Assembly: GCF_000478985.1 (NCBI RefSeq)
Contig: NZ_AWXB01000041.1
Coordinates: 91,976-155,975 of the forward strand
DNA: 64,000 nucleotides
Direction: 5' to 3'
Source: Peptoniphilus sp. BV3C26
Lineage (GTDB): Bacteria; Bacillota; Clostridia; Tissierellales; Peptoniphilaceae
Position 1 is the first letter of the stretch. Each line of letters opens with the position of its first letter. Under the pieces are notes generated by a model, which did not search any database, had not been told where the DNA came from, and saw nothing but the letters and a program-made list of their open reading frames with translations. Made by a program: the position numbers and the translations under genes. Positions 34,483 through 42,854 of the stretch are shown here, piece after piece.

Positions 34483-34860
34483 CTAAACATTTAAAAGCCT
34501 TATATGGTGATTTAGGGCCCTTACAGACGATATCAGCTTTTTGCCGCCAAAAGTCATCTGTGTTGAGCCTCCACCGTCTAAATTTATCAACCCATCAAAA
34601 GCAATTCGACTATTTAGTAAGCCTTTTCTAAAGTCATCTAATGTAAGACTTTTATCACTTGCTATTAAGTAGACCTTATTTCCTTTAAAGCCTATAGCGG
34701 TATGTTTCGTCGCTCTTAGTACATCGGCATATGCTCCGACAAACCCCTCCGACTTAGGATTATAGAATGGATAAAGTGAAATCCCACTTATTCCCCATTT
34801 GATTGGGTCTTTGATTTCAGTTTTTGCGTTATAGACCATGGCATGGTGTAAAGACTTCCG
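34483..34860 (-). pseudogene. Phage phosphodiester glycosidase-like fragment (3' part)
   Basis: The frame encodes AIGFKGNKVYLIASD and LINLDGGGSTQMTFGG, the DGGGSTQM signature of the NAGPA/phosphodiester-glycosidase (DUF2233) domain found in phage tail-associated proteins. Only about the last 125 residues remain. At about 34855 it is joined, in a different frame, to the start of a capsid gene, so the 5' part was lost by deletion. There is no ribosome site for this frame itself. Confidence 0.65.
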
Positions 34861-34894
34861 CATTAAAATATTTTGCATCAAAAATAGCTGGCAT
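34829..34894 (-). pseudogene. Major capsid protein, first ~14 codons only
   Basis: After the scaffold stop comes a perfect AAGGAGG and ATG 34894, encoding MPAIFDAKYFNAEVF, which I recognise as the start of a phage major capsid protein of the scaffold-dependent type. After about 15 codons the sequence becomes that of the glycosidase fragment read out of frame and stops at 34829. This is a deletion junction that removed almost all of the head and tail genes. Confidence 0.65.
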
Positions 34895-34905
34895 ATTATT
34901 CCTCC

Positions 34906-35406
34906 TTAAATTTTAGCACCTGGATTCTTTTCTAAGTATTCCATCATTTGTGAATAAGTCATATCTTTAACATTAGGTTCATTTACAGAACCAGCACCAC
35001 CTACTGAGCTTCCTTCAACTTCAAATAAATAATCATCTGATTTCTTGAGATTATTAATTTGAGTTTCTAAATCAACATCAAAATTTTTGGAATTCTTTAA
35101 AACTTCCATATCCAATAGTGCTTTAGCCGCTTTAGGATTCTTAACTTTAGATTTCATTAGAGAATTTTCAATAGAATGATTAAGCTTTAAATCAGAAATT
35201 TCATTTTTATATTTTTCTATTTCAGATTTGATTTCATCAACATTAATTTTTTCAAAATCAGAAATTTTATTATTTGCAACTTCGAGTTCAGACTTTAAAT
35301 TGTCTCTTTCTGACTTAATAGAATTAATATCTTGACCATTTAACTTGAAAACTCCTTGAATCTGTTCTTCATTTAATCCTAATTCCAATAGTTCTTCTTT
35401 TTTCAT
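34906..35406 (-). CDS. Phage scaffolding protein (GP20-like)
   Basis: The 166-aa protein is almost entirely coiled coil (SERDNLKSELEVANNKISDF, EIEKYKNEISDLKLNHSIEN) followed by KVKNPKAAKALLDMEVL and a flexible C-terminus, the pattern of Firmicute phage scaffold proteins that help assemble the procapsid. Start MKKEELLELGLNEEQIQ with a GAGGAAA ribosome site. It lies just before the capsid start, the normal phage order. The gene looks intact although its partner is deleted. Confidence 0.8.
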   Translation of the reverse strand: MKKEELLELGLNEEQIQGVFKLNGQDINSIKSERDNLKSELEVANNKISDFEKINVDEIKSEIEKYKNEISDLKLNHSIENSLMKSKVKNPKAAKALLDMEVLKNSKNFDVDLETQINNLKKSDDYLFEVEGSSVGGAGSVNEPNVKDMTYSQMMEYLEKNPGAKI

Positions 35407-35481
35407 TATTTCCTCCTCAGGTTAATTTTAAGTATCACCAATACTAATAGAGTTATGTAGGTTTAGGTCCTACAACCAAAA

Positions 35482-35556
35482 TGGCGGGGATAACAGGATT
35501 TGAACCTGTGTTCATCAATAAAAGTTGATTGCTCTACCTAAATGAGCTATATTCCC
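35482..35556 (-). pseudogene. tRNA-Lys-like relic (TTT) in the prophage
   Basis: The minus strand folds as a tRNA: acceptor GGGAATA/TATCCCC with one A-C mismatch, D-arm GCTC..GAGC, T-arm ACAGG-TTCAAAT-CCTGT and encoded GCCA. The anticodon stem ATCAA/TTGAT encloses only six bases (CTTTTA) where tRNA-Lys has CTTTTAA, so one loop base is missing. It is either a dead tRNA or a phage tRNA with an unusual loop. Confidence 0.6.
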
Positions 35557-35560
35557 ACAC

Positions 35561-35582
35561 AAAAAAGACCTTTTAAAGTCTT
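35561..35582 (-). terminator. Short terminator-like hairpin before the tRNA-like relic
   Basis: AAGAC / GTCTT stem with T6 on the minus strand, between the 83-codon phage gene and the tRNA-like sequence. The stem is only five base pairs. Confidence 0.4.
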
Positions 35583-35617
35583 GTCCAGGACTAAAACAAA
35601 AGAGATTTTAAACAGTT

Positions 35618-35869
35618 TTACGACTTATTTAGGTCATTTAATTTTTTCTTATTGTCGTAACCAAATTTTTCCATTCCAATGGTTAATCGTTTTATTTCGT
35701 CTCCTGCTATAGAATCAGGTAAACTACAAAAATATTTTTCTTCTTCTTTTGATTTAAAATCAACATCATCACAAAATCTCGAATCAGCTAATTCCTTATT
35801 TGTTGCTTCAAATGGGGACTTTAATTTACTTTTTCTTTCAAAAAATTCTTTTACTGTTTCTTTTTTCAT
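35618..35869 (-). CDS. Phage-island hypothetical protein, 83 aa
   Basis: Starts at ATG 35869, ten bases after GAGGAG; an upstream in-frame codon is inside the previous gene. The charged protein (KKETVKEFFERKSKLKSPFE, DDVDFKSKEEEKYFCSLPDS) has no motif I recognise. It follows the minor head ART fragment and precedes the tRNA-like relic. Confidence 0.5.
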   Translation of the reverse strand: MKKETVKEFFERKSKLKSPFEATNKELADSRFCDDVDFKSKEEEKYFCSLPDSIAGDEIKRLTIGMEKFGYDNKKKLNDLNKS

Positions 35870-35873
35870 AAGA

Positions 35874-36482
35874 TCACTCCTCAACTAATATCTTTAATAT
35901 TAAATTATCATTTTCAAACTTAGCTTCTCTTAAATTAAATTTTACTCCAGTATTAAATATAATTTCACTTTCATAGTCATTAGGTGTTGCATAACAATGA
36001 GTTCCTTTTGGAACGTATAATTCTATTTTAATAGGTCTATCTGTAAACACGTTGTCTGTAGGTGTAACACTCGCAGAAATAAATCCTTTTTGTTGTTGTA
36101 CATAACCAACATTCTTATTCAATTCTTCAGCAATATCCTCAAAAGCAATATTAGAATCAATACTTGAATCTGAAATAAAATTTTTGAGCCAATTTCCATC
36201 TACATATCTATCACAAATAAAATCTTTGTGAGTTGTATTAGAATTGATAACGTTCTTTAAAGTATTTATTGTTTTTAAATATTCTTCATCATTACCTTCA
36301 AATACAGATAAATCACCTGTTCTAAGATATTGATTCATTCTAAATGATCTCCAAGTACCAACATATCTAAATTCAGCATCATTAATTATAAAAGATTCCT
36401 CTGCCGAACATTGACCAAAATATTTCTGAGCTTCTTGAATCCCATTTTCAAGGTACTCATACTTATTTATATCATAATTCTT
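35874..36482 (-). pseudogene. Phage minor head protein, ADP-ribosyltransferase-like C-terminal domain, 5' truncated
   Basis: The open frame runs from just after a stop near 36485 and includes FRYVGTWRSFRMNQYLRTGD, ISASVTPTDN and YVPKGTHCYATPNDYESEII, ending in a strand-rich LREAKFENDNLILKILVEE. This is the layout of the ART-type (VIP2-like) domain attached to phage minor head proteins: the R..Y region, an S-T-S-like strand and a late acidic ExE-like segment. The portion before 36482 is missing and no start with a ribosome site is present. It begins about 40 bases from the pcp operon terminator. Confidence 0.6.
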
Positions 36483-36499
36483 TTAAATTTATTAAAAAA

Positions 36500-36528
36500 A
36501 TACCGGAGATACAAGTCTCCGGAATTTT
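36500..36528 (-). terminator. Terminator of the map-pcp operon
   Basis: On the minus strand CCGGAGA / TCTCCGG around a six-base loop, followed by TATTTTTTT, directly after the pcp stop. Confidence 0.88.
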
Positions 36529-37143
36529 TTATTTGTTTTCTTCTATTATTGTTTCAAGAGCTATTTCTATTGATTTTACAATATCTTCTTTGTTCATGAA
36601 AGGTGTTCCTGCAGGTTTATCTATTACTTGTTCTGCAATAAAAGGAACATGAATAAAGCCGCTCTTTAAACCCTTAAATTTTCTTTGACCTAAATATCTT
36701 ATTGAATATAAAACGTCATTACATACATAAGCTCCTGCTGTGAAAGATACATAGGCAGGAAGTCCTGCTTTTTTTATATTTTCAACAATTTTAGGAACTG
36801 GTAGATTTGAAATATATCCGTCTTCTCCATCTTCATGTATCTTTTCATACATAGGTTCGTTTCCTTCGTTGTCAGGTATTCTTGCAACTCTTACGTTTAC
36901 TCCTACATATTCAACGCTTACACAAGATCTACTTCCAGCTTGTCCTATGGATAAAACAACATCCGGATTTATTTCTTCTATCTTTTCTTCTATTTTTTTA
37001 GGTCCTTTACCAAATACTGTAGGTATTTGAAGTTTTACTATTTCAGATCCATTTATTTCATCTCTTACTTTTTTTACAGCTTCCCATGCAGGATTAATTT
37101 TTTCTCCTCCAAAGGGATCAAAGCCTGTTAATAATATTTTCAT
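36529..37143 (-). CDS. pcp: Pyroglutamyl-peptidase I
   Basis: Pcp (C15 peptidase) removes N-terminal 5-oxoproline from peptides. The 204-aa protein starts ILLTGFDPFGGEKINPAW, has GQAGSR with the region of the catalytic Glu, the nucleophile in TAGAYVCNDVLYS and the catalytic His in GFIHVPF. It is the last gene of a ten-gene operon, ten bases after the DUF979 transporter subunit, linking release of 5-oxoproline to its transport. Confidence 0.97.
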   Translation of the reverse strand: MKILLTGFDPFGGEKINPAWEAVKKVRDEINGSEIVKLQIPTVFGKGPKKIEEKIEEINPDVVLSIGQAGSRSCVSVEYVGVNVRVARIPDNEGNEPMYEKIHEDGEDGYISNLPVPKIVENIKKAGLPAYVSFTAGAYVCNDVLYSIRYLGQRKFKGLKSGFIHVPFIAEQVIDKPAGTPFMNKEDIVKSIEIALETIIEENK

Positions 37144-37153
37144 TCTTTTCTCC

Positions 37154-38098
37154 TTAACTAAACATTATCATATAGATAATTTGTACCGTCAGCATAATTA
37201 ATGCAGGTACAACTTGATTTTTTATTACGCCGTTTTTATCTTTCATTTCAAGTATTGCAACTGGAACTATATTAAAGTTTGCAGCCATTGGTGTCATAAG
37301 TGTTCCGCAGTATCCGCAAGTTAGTGCCAACATTCCTATAAGAGTCGGGTTTGCTCCTTGAGCAAGTACAAAGGGAGCTCCTATTCCTACTGTCATAACT
37401 GTTATTGCAGCAAAAGCATTTCCCATTACCATTGTGAATAGTGCCATTCCTATTGCATATACAATTATTCCCACTACTATATTTCCTTCAGGAATTATAT
37501 TTCCAACTATATCTGATACAACTTGTCCTACTCCAGCTTGAGTAAATACTGCTCCTAAAGATGCTAAAAACATAGGAAGCATACTTAGTGGTCCTACAAT
37601 GTCTAAAAATCTTTTTGAGTCTTTTAAATAAATGTTAAGAGTATTGTCTTTGTTCATAAAATACAAAGTTATCATTGCTAAAGCAACTCCAACTCCAACT
37701 CCTACTAAAGCTCCAAGCTTTGTCATTGTTGCAAATATTACTGCTGTAAGTCCAATCATAAAAGCTGGAATAAATATCTTATATCCAAGTTTATCGCTTA
37801 CTGCCTTTGTATATTCTTTTGTAGGTATGTCGTTTGTCTTGTATGAAACTTGATTAAATATTGCAGGAAGAGCCATTAATACTACTAAAACACCTACAAC
37901 TTTTGCCGGTATCCATCTTCCTAGAGCTATTACTATTCCAAGTATTATCCAAAATATGGCTGTACCTATTCTTTTTTCATTTGCCTTGTCATTTAAATTT
38001 CTTATTCCTGTATTTAGAAGCAAAAGTCCAGTTATTATATAAAGGATTTCAAGAAGTTTTGCTCCTGTTGTTACTTCAGTTGATGTGAAAAAACTCAT
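37154..38098 (-). CDS. 5-oxoproline transporter, DUF979 subunit
   Basis: A 314-aa integral membrane protein with about 8-9 helices (e.g. LLEILYIITGLLLLNTGIRN, IVVGIIVYAIGMALFTMVMG) and a conserved CGYCGTLMTPMAANFN loop near residue 250. DUF979 proteins occur as partners of DUF969 proteins next to pcp and have been named 5-oxoproline transporter subunits. Starts inside the DUF969 stop (ATGA overlap). Direction of transport cannot be read from sequence. Confidence 0.85.
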   Translation of the reverse strand: MSFFTSTEVTTGAKLLEILYIITGLLLLNTGIRNLNDKANEKRIGTAIFWIILGIVIALGRWIPAKVVGVLVVLMALPAIFNQVSYKTNDIPTKEYTKAVSDKLGYKIFIPAFMIGLTAVIFATMTKLGALVGVGVGVALAMITLYFMNKDNTLNIYLKDSKRFLDIVGPLSMLPMFLASLGAVFTQAGVGQVVSDIVGNIIPEGNIVVGIIVYAIGMALFTMVMGNAFAAITVMTVGIGAPFVLAQGANPTLIGMLALTCGYCGTLMTPMAANFNIVPVAILEMKDKNGVIKNQVVPALIMLTVQIIYMIMFS

Positions 38099-38772
38099 TT
38101 AATTTCCCCCTTTGCTCCGTTTTTTGAAAGTTTTTTATCTTTCAAAATATAATAAATTATTCCTACAATTGTAGCTATTAAAGCTACTGGTATTTCTACT
38201 TTTGCAAGATCTATAAGTTCTACATTATATCCAAGTTCTTTTAAAGTTCCTTGAACTAAAAGTCCTCCTGATCCACCAACGAAAAGTACTTGTCCGAAGA
38301 ACCATGTTATGTTTTCCATACCTGCTGCCATTCCCTTTACTTCTTCAATGTGTTCTTCATGGTTGTCTGCAGGAACTTCTCTTACTGCCGCTTCAGCCAT
38401 TGGCATTACTACAGGGCGAATAAAACCTGCAACTCCTCCGAAACCTGCGTTAAATGCTGCAAATATTACTCTCATTATTCCGTAAGATGCTATAATTTTT
38501 CCTGCACTTGCATTTTTTATTCTCGAAATAAATTTTGCAGCTGATTCTCTTAAGCCATTCCTTTCAAGAGTTCCCGTTACAAGCATTACTATTACAAATA
38601 TCATCATAGCTCTGTTATTTACAAAGCTGGTACCCAAGGTTTCCAAAAAACCTTCTATACCCAAACCTCCTACAATTGCAGTTGCAATCATGGAAACAAA
38701 TATTATAGCAATTGAGTTAAATTTTAGGGCAAAACCTATAATAAGAATTGCTATACCTATTAGTTTTATCAT
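38095..38772 (-). CDS. 5-oxoproline transporter, DUF969 subunit
   Basis: A 225-aa membrane protein with about five or six helices; the segment GVAGFIRPVVMPMAEAAV and ERNGLRESA are typical of DUF969. It overlaps the M14 peptidase gene upstream and the DUF979 gene downstream by four bases each, so both subunits are translated together. Good GGAGG ribosome site nine bases before the ATG. Confidence 0.85.
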   Translation of the reverse strand: MIKLIGIAILIIGFALKFNSIAIIFVSMIATAIVGGLGIEGFLETLGTSFVNNRAMMIFVIVMLVTGTLERNGLRESAAKFISRIKNASAGKIIASYGIMRVIFAAFNAGFGGVAGFIRPVVMPMAEAAVREVPADNHEEHIEEVKGMAAGMENITWFFGQVLFVGGSGGLLVQGTLKELGYNVELIDLAKVEIPVALIATIVGIIYYILKDKKLSKNGAKGEIK

Positions 38773-41700
38773 TGTGTCCTCCTCCTATCGCGGTAAATTC
38801 TTCCTCCGCTTTTTGTGTTAATTTTTCTATCATATAAAATTTCCTTTTGAGAAATGAATTTTATTGTGTCTAAATTATGAGCTGTATGAGCTTTTGAACA
38901 TAATTTTAAAAATTCTCCGTCGGCAGATTCATCTATTACTTCACTGGTAAAACCTACCTTAGTTATTTCCGGATATCTTATAGAAAGATATCTGTGAGCC
39001 CTATTAGTGTCAAAACCTATCCAGTAAAAAATTATATCCTTGTAATAACCTGTAGGGAACATCTTTGGCATAAGGGCGTGAGCATATTTTTCAAATCTGT
39101 CCTGCATATCTAAATTCATTTTATGCATTAAATCATCTTTGTTTATAGAATCTGCAATTACATCTTGAAGTTCTTCACAAAGCTTAAAGTTTTCCTTATA
39201 CTCTTCTTCTTTAGGATACCAAAAATATCCGTATATAAGAGATCTGGGAAGCCAAAAACCCTTATAGGCAGGAGCTGTATATCCTGAAAATGGTTGAGCC
39301 CATTCATGATGAGGTACTCCATGATTATCACAGTATATATCTGGAAGATGTCTATAAAACATTTGCACCATAGCCTCGGCTTCCGTATGAATAGAACCCT
39401 CCTTAAAATATTCCTGAGCAAACTCTTTTCCAAGAGCATTAAATCTTGCAATGTGGAATATCCAATTGGGATGCTCTTTTATAAGAAGGCTGTGAATATA
39501 AGAACCATCAGGATTTTCCATAGGTATTAAAACAACATTTACTTTTTTAAGAAGTTCTTTATCTTTCAAAAGCTTTTCAGTAAGTTCATAACATGAATTG
39601 GATGAAGAAACCTCATTTGCATGATGCCTTTCATTAATATACATAGTAGGCTTTTTCATTGTCCTTTTAAAAGTCGGAGTGAAATCTTCATCTACATTAA
39701 ACTCTATAGACTCAATATCTCTTCCCATAAAACTTTTAGTAATATAATTTATTTTTAAATTTTTATTGGACCTTAAAGAATCATTTAAAGCACAAATATC
39801 TTCGTGATTTAAAACTTTCTCATCAAAAGCTGGTGCCTTTTCATGAAGCTTATATTTTTCTGCCACTTCATACTCTTTACCATTTATTATAAGAGCCTTA
39901 ATATTTAAATCAGAAAATTTACTTAAACCCCTTTTTAAAATCTTAGAATAAATTTCAAGTTCTTCCCTATTTAAATCACATTCAATAATTAATTTTTGAC
40001 CCTTATCATACCTGTAACCCAGTAATTTATAGTTAAGATTCATGTCAAGGTATTCTTTTTTTGAATCCCTTATTATAAAAGGTTTGGTATCTAAAAAGTT
40101 TCTAAGTTCAACTTCAAATTTAACATTACCCTTTCTATTATGGATAAAGGGTAAAATCAGTCCAGGACTGTCAAAAGTTCCGCCCTTCATTTTTTGACCC
40201 AAGGCCTTAAAATAATCAAGACCTACAAAATATAAATCTTCATGGAAGTGATCAATTGATGAAATCCTATCTTGTCTTACATTTAAATTTTTATCAGTTT
40301 CAGAAAGACTTATGTCCATAAAAAGTTCTGCAAAAAATGGTTGCGAATCTTCTTTAAGATTTTTGCCTTCAATGTCTTTTCCAATTTCAGATAAAATATT
40401 TTGATAGGTATCCCAAACATTTTCTAAGTCAGTTTTAAAAGTTTCTACAATCTTTTTGTCTCCACTGGTAATTTCAAAATATCCTGTTTGAGGATGAACA
40501 AGACCCATGCCCTTAAAATCATCTAAGTAAGGTCTTTCAGATAAAATAACCTTATAAGTATCTCTTAAAACTTCCTTGCCCTTTGATTTTGCAATAATTT
40601 CATAAGAATCTTCCATATCCTTGTTGATAAATTTAATTTTGTCCCTATTAATAGAAAGCTCTTTTGCTAAAATGTCATCAATGGGATAAAGCTCTTGTAA
40701 ATATCTTATAGGAAGATCTAAAAATTTATTTTCATCTCCAGCACCTTGATTGCTATAGCTGGGAACTGCACCGGCTTCATCGGAAATATCCGCCCCCTTC
40801 ATATAGGACCAATAAATTTCTATTTCATCAACTTCTTTTCCAATAAGGTCTGGTAAAATGTAATCCTCTATCCAAGAAAAACCGCCTTTATAGGAATCTA
40901 TAACTTGAACTTTTCCCTTTACTGATTTTTTAAGCTCTTTTTCAAGCTCCTTTCTTACTTCAAGAGGTTCACTTATAGCACATCTTATAGAATCGATGTC
41001 TTTATAATTTTTTAATTTTTCCAGTAAAACATCTTTTTCCCAGGGAAATTCATATTCTTCTCTTTTAAAGACTTCCTTATTCTTAAAGCTTTCTATTTTT
41101 AAATCTTTAAACAAATCTTTATAAGCCTTTAAATTTGAATCATAAGTTGAATCTATATAAATTTCCTTTGACCTTGAAGCTCCCTTTGTAAGCTGCATTT
41201 CATAGGAATTTTCTCTAAAAGCTCTATTTGTAATAAATTCAGCTCTTTCTAAATTTTCATCTGTTAAAAGCTTAAAGAAAGTGTCAAAGTCCTTATAAAA
41301 AACTTTTGTCTTTTCTTCAAATAAAATTTCATCAAAATCAGCCTTTTCAAATTCAAAATCATTAGAAGCAAAACTTATATCAAGAGCATTAGTATCCATA
41401 GCTTTTCTTCTTACTATCTCACATAGGATTTTAAATTCTTCAAAACTTAAATCACTTGGATTGCAATTAATCCTTGTATATCTTTTAAGAAATTCATCTC
41501 TGTAGATAGTCTTATCTAAAAACATGGACTCTTCTTTTAAAACTTCTTTTTCTTCAATTTCAAAATCTTCATCTTGGTATGAAAAAATATTCATTGTAAT
41601 CTTATTAAATGCCCTATCATAATCGCCCTCACTAATGGATATTTCTATTTTTTCCTTATTTTTATTAATGTTAAATTCTCCGTCTTCTAAGGAAAATTTC

Positions 41701-41825
41701 TCACAACTTTCAGTAGAAGTAATTATAGGATTTTTAATTGAATCTTCCTCAAGGCCTATAAAAGCTGCAAGTTTAAGGGCAAGTTTTCTAAGATGAATTT
41801 TATCTTCTTTAAGTCTTATTTGCAT
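38769..41825 (-). CDS. M14-family zinc carboxypeptidase-like protein, 1018 aa
   Basis: The zinc site is seen as ERHHANE (HxxE, about residue 732) and CDNHGVPHH (His about 837); the general-base Glu is likely in GFTSEVIDES (about 960). PMENPDGSYIH is the usual substrate-binding strand. The first 700 residues are a large region without a motif I know, charged and with alternating strands and helices; part of it may be a lucerine-like M14 prodomain. No signal peptide, so it should act on imported peptides in the cytoplasm. It overlaps GGCT (ten bases) and DUF969 (four), placing it in the 5-oxoproline operon. Confidence 0.82.
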   Translation of the reverse strand: MQIRLKEDKIHLRKLALKLAAFIGLEEDSIKNPIITSTESCEKFSLEDGEFNINKNKEKIEISISEGDYDRAFNKITMNIFSYQDEDFEIEEKEVLKEESMFLDKTIYRDEFLKRYTRINCNPSDLSFEEFKILCEIVRRKAMDTNALDISFASNDFEFEKADFDEILFEEKTKVFYKDFDTFFKLLTDENLERAEFITNRAFRENSYEMQLTKGASRSKEIYIDSTYDSNLKAYKDLFKDLKIESFKNKEVFKREEYEFPWEKDVLLEKLKNYKDIDSIRCAISEPLEVRKELEKELKKSVKGKVQVIDSYKGGFSWIEDYILPDLIGKEVDEIEIYWSYMKGADISDEAGAVPSYSNQGAGDENKFLDLPIRYLQELYPIDDILAKELSINRDKIKFINKDMEDSYEIIAKSKGKEVLRDTYKVILSERPYLDDFKGMGLVHPQTGYFEITSGDKKIVETFKTDLENVWDTYQNILSEIGKDIEGKNLKEDSQPFFAELFMDISLSETDKNLNVRQDRISSIDHFHEDLYFVGLDYFKALGQKMKGGTFDSPGLILPFIHNRKGNVKFEVELRNFLDTKPFIIRDSKKEYLDMNLNYKLLGYRYDKGQKLIIECDLNREELEIYSKILKRGLSKFSDLNIKALIINGKEYEVAEKYKLHEKAPAFDEKVLNHEDICALNDSLRSNKNLKINYITKSFMGRDIESIEFNVDEDFTPTFKRTMKKPTMYINERHHANEVSSSNSCYELTEKLLKDKELLKKVNVVLIPMENPDGSYIHSLLIKEHPNWIFHIARFNALGKEFAQEYFKEGSIHTEAEAMVQMFYRHLPDIYCDNHGVPHHEWAQPFSGYTAPAYKGFWLPRSLIYGYFWYPKEEEYKENFKLCEELQDVIADSINKDDLMHKMNLDMQDRFEKYAHALMPKMFPTGYYKDIIFYWIGFDTNRAHRYLSIRYPEITKVGFTSEVIDESADGEFLKLCSKAHTAHNLDTIKFISQKEILYDRKINTKSGGRIYRDRRRTQ

Positions 41826-42247
41826 ATTTCCTCCAAAGCATCTTCAACTGGTTTTTTGTCATAAGACATTTGCTCAAAGCCATCTAAAACTCTTTTTACA
41901 TAAAAATCTTCCGGAGCTTTTTTAATGTCCTTAAACTCATCAGTCATAACATAAACCATGCCTTCTTCTATGCCCTTATCACCTAAAACTAAAATATTTT
42001 TTTTAACATAATAAGAAGGATATTCTTCATAATTATCAAGGGCCCTTTCATTTTCTTCACTTATGTTCCAAATGCTTACAGGAACTTTTCCATATCCCGG
42101 TCCCAGGACAAGATTTAAATAACCCTTACCTCTAAATAATAGCTTTGCATTTAATATATAACCGCTGCCTAATAATTCTGAACCAGGACAAGTTTCCTTC
42201 ATCCATTCCACATTTATGTTCGAGCCGTAAGCTATATATTTTTTCAT
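41816..42247 (-). CDS. Gamma-glutamylcyclotransferase (GGCT/AIG2-like)
   Basis: GGCT converts gamma-glutamyl amino acids into 5-oxoproline plus the free amino acid. The 143-aa protein begins KKYIAYGSNIN (the YGSN substrate loop), has VSIWNISEENERALDNYEEYP with the catalytic-type acidic residue in NYEEYP and YYVKKNI. It overlaps ppiB upstream and the M14 gene downstream. Together with Pcp and the DUF969/979 transporter it forms a coherent 5-oxoproline module; no 5-oxoprolinase is in the window. Confidence 0.9.
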   Translation of the reverse strand: MKKYIAYGSNINVEWMKETCPGSELLGSGYILNAKLLFRGKGYLNLVLGPGYGKVPVSIWNISEENERALDNYEEYPSYYVKKNILVLGDKGIEEGMVYVMTDEFKDIKKAPEDFYVKRVLDGFEQMSYDKKPVEDALEEICK

Positions 42248-42846
42248 TTGAAAACCTCCAATCTTGCTTCTTTAATAATTACGTCCTCTTGAGGTCTATC
42301 CATAGCATTTGTAGGAAGAGAACTTATTTCATCAACAACTTCCATTCCTTCAAAAACTTGACCAAAAACCGTATGCTTTCCATCAAGCCAATAAGTACCT
42401 CCTAAATTTTCATAAGCATCAACAACTTCATCTGGATAGCCCTTTTCTTTTCCCAAATTTCTCATTTCTTTTATAATTTTTTCTCCAACAGGACCTGCTT
42501 GAACTATAAAAAATTGTGAGCCATTTGTATTCGGACCTGCATTTGCCATGGATAAAGCTCCTCTAAAGTTACGAAAATCTAAGCTGAACTCATCTTCAAA
42601 AGCCTTATCCCAAATGGATTTCCCTCCACGACCGGTTCCTGTAGGATCTCCTCCTTGAATCATAAAATTGTCAATTACTCTATGAAAAATCGTGTTATCA
42701 TAATAGCCTTTTTTGCAAAGTTCCTTAAAATTTTTTCCTGCCTTTGGGGCAACATCTTCAAAAATTCTAAGTTTAATTTGTCCATGGTTTGTATCTAAAA
42801 CTACTATTTCTTCGCCGCTTTTTGGCATTTTAAATTGTTCTAACAT
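42244..42846 (-). CDS. ppiB: Cyclophilin-type peptidyl-prolyl isomerase
   Basis: Catalyses cis-trans isomerisation of Xaa-Pro bonds. The 200-aa protein has NTIFHRVIDNFMIQGGDPTGTGRGG (active-site Arg, Phe, Gln), ALSMANAGPNTNGSQFFI and the Trp-containing LDGKHTVFGQV motif. Strong AGGAGG before ATG 42846. No signal peptide, so cytoplasmic. Inside the operon, overlapping GGCT by four bases. Confidence 0.96.
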   Translation of the reverse strand: MLEQFKMPKSGEEIVVLDTNHGQIKLRIFEDVAPKAGKNFKELCKKGYYDNTIFHRVIDNFMIQGGDPTGTGRGGKSIWDKAFEDEFSLDFRNFRGALSMANAGPNTNGSQFFIVQAGPVGEKIIKEMRNLGKEKGYPDEVVDAYENLGGTYWLDGKHTVFGQVFEGMEVVDEISSLPTNAMDRPQEDVIIKEARLEVFK

Positions 42847-42854
42847 AAGACCTC

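Noticed and set aside
33977..36482. Phage integration into the 3' end of tRNA-Thr
   Set aside because: The island lies at the 5' side of the tRNA, and no duplicated tRNA 3' end or integrase gene is visible.
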